This document shows positions 47,701-58,385 of a stretch of 64,000 nucleotides of DNA, piece after piece (the first letter of the stretch is position 1; each line of letters opens with the position of its first letter). The position numbers were made by a program, and so were the translations under genes. This stretch comes from Myrmaecium sp. VS I D KN 1. Taxonomy: Eukaryota; Ascomycota; Dothideomycetes; Valsariales; Valsariaceae. The stretch covers positions 434,001 to 498,000 of the forward strand of contig JADQAV010000009.1 of NCBI GenBank assembly GCA_019775845.1. The letters are read 5' to 3'. The notes under the pieces are model-generated. The model was not told the DNA's origin, did no database searches, and saw nothing but the letters and a program-made list of their open reading frames with translations.

Positions 47701-48306
47701 ACCTGTACACAAATCTCCGTCAATACTCAATACGAATAAAAAAGTCATCTAGGACCTTGCCTTCTTCGGTATACTCTCTCGCGATCTCAGCAACCACGTC
47801 GCTGATCTTGTGACGAACCGTGGTCTGGGTTTCGCTTCCGAGGCACTGCAACACTGTTTGGCGAATGACATTTCTCTGAGGCTGTTCAAGCGTCAGGAAG
47901 AGCTCCTTTGTACGGTCGGTCGCAGGATCTTTCTTGTTTCTCGTAGCTATCCGTCGGAAAAGAACCGCAGCGAAAGAGCGTGCCTGGGAAGACCTTCTTA
48001 TCAGTCATCATCATCCTACTAGCCCTTTTCCACTGCCCTCGACACTGAAACTTACCGCCGTATCCGGATTGCCATGTATCTGTTCTGACAGGCCCATGAG
48101 GAGGACGTCAGGCCTCCCTTGAATCCATTCCCCGTTCAGTTGTTCCTCCGCGGCGGTGCGAATGTTGTTTTCGGGCGACTGGAGGCCTGGACAATGCGTC
48201 AGAGAACCGATGTCTGCATGTTGACCCTGACTCTGAGAATCGAAAAGCACTCACCCTGCAGCAACTGGGCGAGCGCCGTATGTATTTCCGCCGGCAGAAC
48301 GGACAT
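44709..48306 (-). CDS. PSE1: Importin beta-3 (Pse1/Kap121, IPO5 family), 1095 aa
   Basis: Six exons: 48306-48255, 48186-48056, 47983-47761, 47702-47527, 47473-44976 and 44916-44709. The start MSVLPAEIHTALAQLLQGLQ and the segment ARSFAAVLFRRIATRNKK fit importin-beta N-termini. The rest is HEAT repeats, including the acidic loop DVGIDDEDAEEWN and PRVRWAGCNALGQMSTDF. The end is QQIVRAYFG. 1095 residues match yeast Pse1 (1089). It carries ribosomal proteins, histones and other cargo through the nuclear pore and releases them on Ran-GTP binding. Intron 3 (47760-47703) appears to be a GC-AG intron (AAG/GCAAGG donor). No GT donor nearby keeps the frame into EAWPELLGALF. The other introns are GT-AG, 53-72 nt. 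Confidence 0.97.
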
Positions 48307-48971
48307 GGTGTTGGTGTATCGAGGAGTGGCTCGACGTGAAAAGGGCGAAGTAGCAGACTCGGTGCTGCAAGGGCGAGGGCACCAGGATGATGCTGGCGGC
48401 TTGGCAGCGAATACGACGCGCAGAAAGAGTTGCGGCCCTCAGGGAAGGTAGAGGTACGGTAGATCGTTTGTATCGCGCAGGCCACCAGACTCGCGCTCAC
48501 AATGTGTCGAAGGTTGAAGATGGACAATATTTTGTTCCTTGGTGGGGTCGGCCAGCCAGGGTCTCCGTCAGTAACTTGGAGTTCCTCTGCCCCGTGCGTT
48601 CTTGTTACGGCTGCCGGCGTCGAGACCAAGCAACAAGCCGACCCGCTGGCAGCCGACGCGTCGACGTGTCACAAGCGAAGTCCGGCATATGTATGCGGAC
48701 TGCAAACAAGCCGTGAAGAAAGCGGTTCTTTATGCACATCACGATTTCCTGGTCAGACAAAGGAACCTATATTTGTTATTGAGAGTGGGCTACGAGCTAC
48801 GCCTGCCGCTGGTCTACAGTTGGACTTTAAACAAAAACAAAGTGAATAATTCTCCAACAAAACAGAATGACACCGAAAAGAGTATTAGAAACTTTGAATG
48901 CGCTACAATCTGGCGATGAAGAGACAAGTATCGTGCGAGACCTGCTATGATCAACGACCGAACCCCAAAGG
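48307..48971. other. Intergenic between two minus-strand genes
   Basis: Promoter side of importin beta-3 and 3' region of the CBS-PB1 gene. No gene or clear motif was seen. Confidence 0.5.
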
Positions 48972-51146
48972 CTATCGACTGGCCCGGCCTATCGCGAATA
49001 CCGCCACGATCACCACCGCCAGGGTCACAATTGCGCCAGGAAGGAGCAAATCATTCGGCACGCCGGCAATGACCTGTTCGGTTTGCTGGCTTTGATGAGC
49101 AGAACGCTTCCTGTGGACTTTGGGCCTCTCTTCGTCTTCATCGTCCTCTTGCTCAGAATCATCGGCACGTCGTCGACGTTCTCGGACAACAGTCGACTCT
49201 GCAGGGGTAGGCAGGGCCGGCTGTGGTTCGACGGTGGGCGGAAGAGGAGGAGTGTCCGGATCATGGACAAAGAGGTCGACCTTGTCATGATGGGCCAGAC
49301 GGGCAAGACTAATGGCCTCGATAAGGTCCTGATCGGTGGTAATGGAAACGCTGTCGCCCTCATTGTCGAGGTAGCTCATGGCGAACCCGGCCTTGCCCAG
49401 TTTGCCCTCCTCAACGGTTGGTACACCGCCAACGGCATCAGCCTCGGAGCCCAGCTTGGCTGCCACGCGTGAAACAAGTTCCTCAATGCCTGCTGAAGCA
49501 GCCACTTGGAGGCGGTGGACGCGACCGCTTGGAGCCTTGAACTTGAAAGCAAAGGGCTGGTCGCCAAAAAGGCTAGACCTTGCACCCGCGATGGCAGAGT
49601 GGTCCGGGGACTCGGCACCATGGTGCGAGGCCGAATCGTTGGGCAGGACGCTGTCCCCACGCTCCAGTCCATGACGAGTGAGATCGGGGGACATGAGAGA
49701 CCGAGCATCCGGCGTATGGGGATGGTGGCTACGGCCTTCCCCAGACATCATGGACTCTGTTTCATTGTCCAACGAAAGCCAAAACTTGTTCCATGCCGGG
49801 CCTTCATTATCCGCAGTGGACATGGTGTTTATCTAGACATACAATTAGTACGAAAATGATAAGACTCTATGTAGGCAGCAACGTACTTGGTCTAATGTGG
49901 CATATGTGAGCTTCAGTACGTCGACCATGCCAACGATTTCACCGGCCTCACTCATGACAGGCAAGTTAAGGTAGTGGCCATCTGGTCGAATCATTAGCAG
50001 CTATAACAATAACCTGAAACAGCGAGCGTCTCACCATGCATTTTGCGGAGAGCCGCTTGGATGCTCATGTCTAGAGGAGCAAAATCAGGGTGAGGAGTCA
50101 TGACTCGCACAACACTGCAGGTAGACGGGTCAAGTCCAGCGGCAATGACGCGAAGAACGACGTCCTTGCTCGTGAAAATGCCGGTGATCTGGCCCTGGTC
50201 TTGCACCAAGACAGCGGTGGTATGGTTCTCTCGCATCAACGCCGCAGCCTCCTTGACAGAGGTGCGAACAGAGACCGTGGTAGGTGGCAGTCCATTGAGC
50301 ACACTCTCGAGAGTTGGGCCAGACATCTTCGCCCTGATAGCTTCCACATATTGAATCACCTGTTGGGGCTGACTTGAGCCCAACTCCGCCTGCACACCCT
50401 CCAATGCATCGTAGAGCTTCCGGGAAGAGCTGTACGCGCGCTCTAATTTCTCCATCGCATCGTAAAAGCACTTTGTAATATCGAGGATACCAGAAATGTC
50501 GTGGTTCTCGTCCATAACCGGCAAGTGGCGGAAACCCTTACGAACCATGAGATCCAACGCATCGGTGGCACTGGTATCGGTCTTTGCGCAGAGAGGATTC
50601 TTCGTCATGATGTCGGCGATGGTGATTTCCCGAGCCTTAATGCCAGCACCCACGACACGGAAGGCAAGATCCTTCGCGGTGAAGATACCAGCAATGCGCT
50701 CGTCGTCGTCGGTTACAAGCACACAATCTTCTCGCTTCGCCGCCATGAGTTGAGCGGCTTCCGCCACGGTTGTGTTCGGCTTTATCTGAAGGGCAGGACT
50801 AGGCTTCAAAGCCAACACAGTCCCAGGAGGGGCCTTTTTCATCTGTCGTACTCTGGTGCCCGGATTTTTCTTCTTGTTGAGGTCGGTCTCGATTTTGCGA
50901 CGGATGGCCTATGAAATGGTCAGCAGTGAAACGACTTCAACCCATTTCTAGTGGGAATATCAATACCTCGTCACGTTTGGACTGCTTCTGCCGGCTGGCA
51001 CTAAGCGTCGAACCGCCAACATCGCTCGGGGCAGGGCCGTGATGCGACTCATGGGCTGGACGAGGAATTCCAGAGGGACTGTTGGTAAAGGGAGCCGGGG
51101 CCCTGTTGCTCTTGGGCGTGCCCCTGTAGGTTCCGGTGTGGGACAT
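48972..51146 (-). CDS. CBS-domain and PB1-domain tail-anchored protein, 669 aa
   Basis: Four exons: 51146-50967, 50908-50035, 49981-49887 and 49832-48972. The introns (58, 53 and 54 nt) keep frame. Residues 1-60 are Pro/Ser-rich. Four CBS motifs in two Bateman pairs follow at about 90-210 and 265-380 (MAAKREDCVLVTDDDERIAGIFTAKD-type, DLMVRKGFRHLPVMDE, MRENHTTAVLVQDQG, HYLNLPVMSEAGEIVG). A Ser/His-rich linker leads to a PB1 domain (about 476-562, with FAFKFKAPSGRVHRL and DNEGDSVSITTDQDLIEA). A basic/acidic stretch then ends in one membrane helix (LLPGAIVTLAVVIVAVFAIG) at the extreme C-terminus. The architecture matches the fungal CBS-PB1 proteins related to fission-yeast Mug70. CBS pairs bind adenine nucleotides and PB1 mediates dimerisation, so a membrane-tethered energy-sensing adaptor is plausible but unproven. 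It is divergent from RPS26. Confidence 0.94.
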
Positions 51147-52057
51147 CCTGAGTTTGCGAGAAGACTCTGTATAGTTCTCACGCTTGCAGGGCCACTCTTT
51201 TCTGTTTGGTGGTGGTCGGGCTTCCCCAGGATTCGTCTGGCGTTGAGGGGATGGGGTGTGATGGGTTCCTGGGTTCCCGGGTTTGGCTTCGCCCTCTCGG
51301 CCAAACAAAGGTAGCGGAGGGCCCAACATCGGGGTAACGCTAGGTGTCTCGGCGGAGGAGGCGCGTATTTTGCAAGCAACTTCAATAGCAACTACAATAC
51401 ACAGCACGGGGAATACATTGCAATATGTGAGAAAGGAGACGGCCTACATACTGTGGCATGTGCTACGAATAATGCATATATAGAAACAATTTTGTTCGCC
51501 AGCTCAAGCTCATTGCTAATGCAAGGTGCACGAACCTCAGCCAGCTCAGCGCAATGATGTGTACGGAGATCCAGCCCCAGGTGCACGATTCGGAGCGGCT
51601 CTCATTCGATGTTTGGCCTTGCATGCCTCACTCACTGACGATATATTCCCGGGTGAGGCGAGCCGCAGTTGGCCGGCCCAAAATTGATCACCTCAATATA
51701 GAAACTATTACCTCAGCGCCTTTGCACAGCATTCAAGTGGTTGACGAGTTTTTCAACGAACGGTGTTTCCTTCGTATGCGCAGTCGAGGAATACCTCTTT
51801 GAAGTGTGGCTTGTGATGTGGCTGGAGGATTGGCTTAGATAAGATTGCACAGTGCCAAGCCCGCTCCTCGCTTCGCACACAGACGGGCAGGCCGTCAAAA
51901 TCGACCACTACTCCCACCTACACGGCCGAACCCAAGCAACGAACAACCAACGACAACCCCCTCGCTGATTTAGATACCCGACTTCTAGGTATTTACCCTC
52001 GCGAGAGAACTATTCCAGCCGGATTATCATCTGACTCCAAGACAGAATCAGCCCAAC
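51147..52057. promoter_or_regulatory. Divergent promoter region of the CBS-PB1 and RPS26 genes
   Basis: 911 bp between the two start codons. No gene seen. The segment next to RPS26 (51890-52050) is C/A-rich, with TACCCG and TTTACCCTCGCG motifs of the kind found near strong housekeeping starts. Confidence 0.45.
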
Positions 52058-52680
52058 ATGGTCAAGAAGCGAGCATCCAAGTACGATATCACCGCCGCCA
52101 CACAACGAGGTTTCGAGAGGGACATGCATAAGCTAACAGCTACAACAGCGGTCGTAACAAGAAGGGTCGTGGTCACGTCAAGCCCATTCGTTGCTCAAAC
52201 TGCTCGCGATGCACTCCTAAGGACAAGGCCATCAAGAGGTTCACCATCCGCAACATGGTTGAGTCCGCTGCTATCCGTACGTCTCCTAGCCCTCGGCACA
52301 CAAACGCGCGCGCAAAAACGGTCGACTCCAAAATCTCTCGGCGCGCATGGAGGTGGACTGAAATGGGGCAGTCACTAATCGAAGTCTATAGGTGATATCT
52401 CTGATGCCTCCGTCTTCCCCGAGTACACTGTCCCCAAGATGTACTTGAAGCTCCAGTACTGCGTTTCCTGCGCTATCCACGGCAAGATCGTCCGGTACGT
52501 ATTCGACCCACACACAACGCACCAGCCGACGGAAACTCCATCCCGGACCGCTGACTGACATTCCATTACAGTGTCCGCTCCAGGGAAGGCCGCCGCAACC
52601 GTGCTCCTCCCCCGAGGGTCCGCTACAACAAGGACGGCAAGAAGATCGTTCCCCAGCCCCAGGGCAAGGTTTCCGCTTAA
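52058..52680 (+). CDS. rps26: 40S ribosomal protein S26 (eS26), 120 aa
   Basis: Four exons: 52058-52080, 52149-52276, 52392-52494 and 52572-52680. The introns (68, 115 and 77 nt) keep frame. The first exon has only 23 nt (MVKKRAS). The joined protein continues [22 protein letters not shown], then [39 protein letters not shown] and [14 protein letters not shown]. The four cysteines in CSNC and CVSC form the zinc site of eS26, which sits by the mRNA exit channel. The size and all conserved blocks agree with eS26. Dense introns at the 5' end are typical of fungal ribosomal protein genes. It is convergent with the VanZ-like gene. Confidence 0.98.
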
Positions 52681-53234
52681 ATGGCTTGATTGATGGGAAA
52701 ATGATCATGGAGTCGTAAGGCGGGAAAAAGGAACAAAAAAGCTCTCTTGTTGTTGGGGCCAATCTGCGCTGGAACAATCATGGGTTTACTGGTTATAAAC
52801 TTTTTCACGCCTTACAACGCGGAGTGCATGGGACATATTTTCGGGCTTTTTAACCGGTCAAATGCATGATATGAATCCGGTTCACACGAGGGGAAATGAA
52901 ATGAAAGTGCAGATTCCCAATAGCGAAATGGAGAGCTTGTTCCACAAGTCCGAACGAGGATGTCTTTGTCCGTCGGTGATGCTCATAGTTGCGCCAGCAA
53001 TGATTCCGCGCTACTCGTCCAGCAACATTGCACTATCAACCTTCAGGTTCTAATTACTTTACACCTCCGCAACAGAACGACACTTCTACTGATCCACATT
53101 ATAAACTTATCAGAACCACGAAGTAGCAATGTCTCCAGCATATGAAGTCAAACCCGCCCGAAGTGCATACATCAAAAATCGTCATCATAGCGTGCAAGTC
53201 ATGTCATAGGCTTCTCCCAACGCCGCCAATCCAC
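52681..53234. other. Intergenic between convergent RPS26 and VanZ-like genes
   Basis: 554 bp holding the two 3' regions; no gene or structured element seen. Confidence 0.5.
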
Positions 53235-54353
53235 TCAATCGCTCCTCTTTTTTTCCTCCTTTTTCGGCACCGCCGCCGTTGCCGCACCATCCGCCCCCTC
53301 TACTTCCGCTTCCACCTCCGCCTCATCCCAATCCTCCGCGTTCTCGTCCCAATTGTCCAACTCTTCCTCCACCGTCCGAGGCTCACCGACGACCCCTGTC
53401 TCCTGGCCCTCGGTCGGCAGCGACGCTCCTCCCACGCCTTCGCCCAGCTCCACGTCCACATCCCCAGGTTCCGCGCCTGGCACCGCGAGGTAGGAGCCCC
53501 GCGCCGCGCGCTTGCGCTCGAGCATGCGCTTGTGGTACCAGGTACAAAGGGCGAGCGCGAGACAGGAGCCGGCTTCGTTGGCGACGATGTCGTAGGGATC
53601 AAAGTCTCGTCCGTTCTAATCGCGAGTGGGGATGGTCAGGAACTCTTCCGTTGTTGCTCTCTCTTCGCGCAAAGTTGTTGGTATAAGGAACACGTACAGG
53701 CAAGACACCCTGGACGACTTCGGAGCCCAGGCCGAGGATAACGGGGCAGACGATCAGAGTGATTTGGAGGGTGCGGCGGCGGGTGGTTTCGAGGATCCAG
53801 TAAAACGTGAGCTTGTTTGGTGATCGTTAGCTAGTATCTCTTGGGAGAAGGCTCTGGGGAGCCTTTACCGTCAGGAGGAAGAAGGTGATGAAGTGGAGGG
53901 CCTTGTCGCTTTGTCGATACGTCGGGATCTTGTATTTGGAGTCTGCGGGAGCAAGGCCGGCAAAGGCCGCGAAGAGGAAGATGGCCACGAAGGCGCCTAG
54001 TATTTGTTTGAGGGGTGCACGCGTTAGCTAAAGGTGAACCGGGGCAGCGAGGTGGTTACGGTCGAACGAAGCGTGTGCATGGTGTGACAGCGGCAGGCAG
54101 GCGGCTGTGAGTATCCACGACGTCATGTCGTGTGCGGCTACATGGGGCCAATTCTGGGATATGAGTGTCTTCTGCTTCCATATTCTTGCGCAAACTCCTT
54201 CAGTGAATCTTTGAAGATGTTGGGAGGTGCGTGTGACTGTCTGTTTGTCTGCCTGTCGCGCCCTCCTACTCCAGGGCCTATATCGGATCTAAGGGTAAAG
54301 AGGTTCGGGAGCTACGGGCACAGCGTACCTGCTACTTGTTTACGGATGCGCAT
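53235..54353 (-). CDS. VanZ-like membrane protein with acidic tail, 215 aa
   Basis: Four exons: 54353-54329, 53996-53869, 53811-53698 and 53615-53235. Introns 2 and 3 (57 and 82 nt) are well supported. Intron 1 would be 332 nt, unusually long here, so the first exon (MRIRKQVA) is tentative. The body has the VanZ pattern: [17 protein letters not shown], then [37 protein letters not shown] with E/Q (SEVVQGVLP), and [17 protein letters not shown] (90-106), followed by a last hydrophobic segment. VanZ-family proteins are small polytopic proteins. The bacterial one gives teicoplanin resistance, and the fungal function is unknown. The C-terminal 80 residues are acidic ([18 protein letters not shown]) and end in KKEEKKRSD, probably cytosolic. 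It is divergent from Spt7. Confidence 0.8.
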
Positions 54354-54793
54354 GTCGATATATGCTTCGTTCCCAGCATTCCTCGTATGTATCGGAGGTG
54401 CGATTGGGCCACAGAGAGACCACAAGAGCACAGTGCTGTGAGGTCTTCGCGTGGTTGGGTGGTGGTGATGTTCGTGCCTGGCCGCTTTCCAGCTCTCAAA
54501 GCTGTTGTTCTTCTGCTACGGCCAGAGGAGAGTCTTGGCATTTACGGCCACCAACCTCGCTCCTCCTCCGTCCACCTCAGTCGATCACAGCGAAGACAGC
54601 TCATCCAGCGCAACAACCTCAGGCATCGAATTTCATCTCGAAACCTCGTCGGTGCGATCCTCAAGGCTGTCGTGTTCGATGCGAACGATTTCCACACCGC
54701 GCCGACAGTTGTACGAGGCCCTGGCGTCATTGCCAGCTTCCTCTCCGCGCGCAGAGGGGCGTGCCGCCAAGGCCCATTGAAGAACGACCCGTA
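54354..54793. promoter_or_regulatory. Divergent promoter of the VanZ-like gene and Spt7
   Basis: 440 bp between the start codons chosen here. The Spt7 frame is open through this region from an ATG at 54362. That part reads as low-complexity sequence unlike the protein proper, so it is more likely promoter or leader. Confidence 0.5.
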
Positions 54794-57700
54794 ATGTACG
54801 GTGCTTCCAACAACACCTATCGCCCACCATCCCGACACGGTAGTTATGGCGCGCACCGGTTGTCGAATCAGCTCCCGAACGCGATCCAACTCCGCACGCC
54901 AAATATGAACGACAGCGACGCCGTGTCGACCGGTTCAGGGAACAATCCGGTCGATGGGGGGGAAACCACCGCGGAGGAGGATATCAGATATGCGCAGCTG
55001 CGGGAACGCTACCTCCTCTCCCAGGCGCGTCTGTCGAGTGTCCTGGGCGACGAGCCTGCCGTCACAGGCGATCTCGAAGAAAGTCAAAACAAAGTGACAT
55101 CAGTCGATGACGATGACAATAACAACGCGCCGGCCTCGCAGCAACCAACGGTCACAAAGAAGCCTGCGAGAGCAATTGACGAGGATGACTATGGCGACGA
55201 TGACGAGGATGAAGAGGATGACGATGCGACCGCTTCGCCGCTTCAGTCTAGAAGCGGACCACTGCCTACCGTCGGCGCGTCTGCCATCACCGCACCCAAC
55301 CTTAGCCTCCAACCATACTTTCAAAAAAATACTTTGGAGAGGGTCAGCACCCAGTCCACCGACCAAGGGAAGTCCTCCGACGATGTCCGCAAGATGTTGG
55401 AGGAGGACAAGAAGGCGGCGGAGGATGCAGCGAAACGGAGTTTCAATACTATATTCTACACACTGGAGAATGACCGTGATGCCATGCTCGAGCAACAGAA
55501 GCTTGACGAGCTGGACCGTCAGGTTGAAAGCGAGACCTCGGCGCAGGGCAACAGCGGCTCCGCCCCGGGTCAACCGCAGCAAGGTTCTTTGAGTACAAGC
55601 AATCTTGGAGCTTCCAGTCTCACGCTCAAACACCTCATTGCTAGGATTGATGCGAAGAGGGACAAGGTGAATGCCACGGATGCTCAGCTACGCAGTCTCA
55701 TCAGCGAGGTCCGCAAGAACCGGAGCAAGTGGGCCAACGAAGACCGCGTGGGACAGGAAGAGCTATACGATGCATTGGAGAAGGTGCTCATGGAGTTGAA
55801 GGCGCAGGAACACGCGCATCCCTTCCTGCAGCGTGTCAATAAGAGAGAGGCCCCGGATTACTATCAAGTCATCAAGCATCCCATGGACATCGGCACGATG
55901 ATGAAGAAGCTCAAGCAGTTGCAGTACAAGTCCAAGAAGGAGTTCGTCGATGATCTCATGCTCATATGGTCTAACTGCCTCAAATACAATGCCGATCCTG
56001 CGCACTTTCTTCGGAAGAAGGCTCTGTACATGAAGAAGGAGACGGAGAAGCTCGTACCCTTGATCCCAGACATTGTTGTCAGGGATCGTGCGGAGGTTGA
56101 GGCGGAGGAGAGACGGGTGCGCCAGTCGGAGATGGAGGTTGACGGCGGCGAAGATAGTGACGACGGTGCGTCGGATGCTCCCCCCGTAGGCTTTACATGC
56201 TTGCTAATCTCTTGTCCAACTAGAAGAACCGATCATGGCATCCCGTGGACGAAAAGCGCCCAGCAAAGGGAGCAAGGGTACCACCACCGCAAGGAAAGCT
56301 CCTCCTTCCGGGATTGAAAGCACTCCTGGCGCCGAGGCTAAACCTCCCGTTCCGACGCTTGGCAGCTCGGTCACGCATCTCAAGAATGAGTTCGCGCGGG
56401 CTGATTCGGATGCTCCGATGGAGGGGAGTTTGAATGGCTTCACGACCCCGCCACCGGGGACATTAACACCTCTAGGACCGAACGGGACTCTCAACAGTGG
56501 TGCGCTTGGGAGCCAGATTGATCCATCAGAAGCTGATGCATCAAGCACTATGGTTGCCCCAGAGGATGCAGACGTGGAAGATCTCGAGTACAAGACATGG
56601 AAGCAGGTCACCAAGAAGGATCGGGCTATCATTGCCGCCGAGCGCCACCGGCTGTTCCGTGGGGATCAGCTCAACGTGGATGAGCCTGCCATTCTGAGGA
56701 CAAAAGCCGGGATGCGCCGCTGGATGCGCCACCAAAAGCAGTCTCAGGAAGGTGAATCTACTGAGGATGCTGATGCCACAGGTGAAGGGGAGGATGGGGC
56801 TGGAAAGACTGCGGGCGAAACCCTGGCGGAGGGTATGGAGGGCGACCAGGAACGGCAGCTACCCGATTACTACGATCCTGTCTGCGCGATTCCCGAGCTG
56901 CCAGATCGCCTCAAATGGGTCGAGGATTCCAATGGAAATCTTATCGACCAAGCTGAAGAGTTCCTTCGCGTTGTCCCTCAAGGGCAGTTCGTCTCCCCGG
57001 AAAGCTCGCTTACCAAGAAGATGGAGGCCAATATGCGCCAGATGCAGGAGACGCGCAAGGTCTGCGCGCGTATCGGAATTGTCCGCCAGATGCAGCTGCA
57101 GTCGCAGATGTATCAGAACCAGTTCCAGAAGTACGAGCCAACGCCGTTGGTTGAGCAGGATGTTGACCCTATGGTGGTTTCCGACGATGGTCCGATCATG
57201 GCTCGCCATGTGATCCGCGCCGCTCTTCAACGAAGCGTTGGCAAGATCTTTTATCATTCTGGGTTCGAGGAGTTTCAGCCGTCCGCCCTAGAAGCAGTCA
57301 CCGACATCGCTAGCAGCTTTTTCACCAAGCTGACTCAGACTCTATGCGTCTATCGCGATGCTCCGAAGGTGAAGGCAGATCCAGTCCCAGGCTCGACCGA
57401 GCCGCAATGGAAGCCGAGATTCACCCAAGAGGAGTGTGTCCTGCACTGTCTGCATGAAAACGGCGTGGATATTGAGAGCATCGAGACTTATATTAAGGAC
57501 GACGTTGATCGCTTGAATACTAAGCTTGGAGGCATGCATGAGCGCATGAAGGCCCATCTGGCAGAACTCTTGGTAAGTCAATTTGCGGGATCTCTACGAG
57601 GGAAAACAGCTAACCAGCAGCAGCGCCCTGCACTCGACGGCAGTGTCGGAGCCGACGGTGTCGGTGCATTCAACGACGGAAGCGAGCAATTTGTAGGAGG

Positions 57701-58385
57701 CGACTTTGCCGAGGACATCGGCGAAGATTTCTTCGGCTTCAAGGAGCTTGGGCTCGATCGCGAGTTTGGCTTGGAGAGTCTCAGCGTCCCGCTCCATCTC
57801 CTTCAAAACCGCATGCACAACGTGTATCAAGCTCAGAACACTGCGTATGTTCCCAGGCCATCGTATTACTCTCGTACCTCGCTAACAAGCTTCTCCAGTT
57901 CCATATCGGCAACTGGAATCGTCCTGGAACAGCCGCCGCCCTTCGAGCCCGTCACCATCGAAAACATCGTCAACGAGATCGGCCTCGTGCAGGACTTCTT
58001 CCTTCAGAAGCTCCACAAGAACAACGACCAGCCGCTCATCGAGGACGAGGACTTGCCCGTCAAGCAGCGCTTTCCCAAGCCGCGGCTTCCGCCCACCGGC
58101 AAGATCTCGAGCCCCCGCAAGCGACCGCTGCGCGAGCAGCAACAGATGGCGCGCAAGAAGCGCAGGATGGAAGAGGGCAAGGACGTCGACGGTGGCGGTG
58201 GCGGTGGTGGCAACGGGGAGAACGCCGCGGGCGGCGGCGGCGCTGGCGCCGTCCGGCTCCCCAAGCCCATCGGTAAACTCAAGCTGGAGATGCCGTCGTC
58301 GAACAAGGACAGCGCGTCGGCGGATCCGGAGAAGGAGGAGAATGGCGGGGTGGGCATGATGAGTCCGGAGAGCATCACTGCATAG
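54794..58385 (+). CDS. spt7: SAGA complex subunit Spt7 (bromodomain, histone fold), 1143 aa
   Basis: Four exons: 54794-56165, 56224-57572, 57621-57844 and 57899-58385. All junctions are in frame. An acidic N-terminal half ([14 protein letters not shown]) precedes a bromodomain at about 331-411 ([39 protein letters not shown]) that would bind acetyl-lysine. A Spt7-specific middle follows ([20 protein letters not shown]). The bromo-associated histone fold at about 782-830 ([20 protein letters not shown]) should pair with a Taf10-type partner. The C-terminal block is [20 protein letters not shown]. The tail is basic and then Gly-rich. Spt7 is the scaffold of the SAGA histone acetyltransferase complex. 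The start is uncertain: the frame is open to an ATG at 54362, but [12 protein letters not shown] (54794) begins the protein-like part. Intron 2 has a CAGCAGCAG acceptor run, so one residue more or fewer is possible. Confidence 0.94.

Noticed and set aside
54362-54793. N-terminal extension of Spt7 from the ATG at 54362
   Set aside because: Cys/Ser/Arg-rich, not protein-like, and it would overlap the divergent VanZ-like promoter. Left as an alternative start only.
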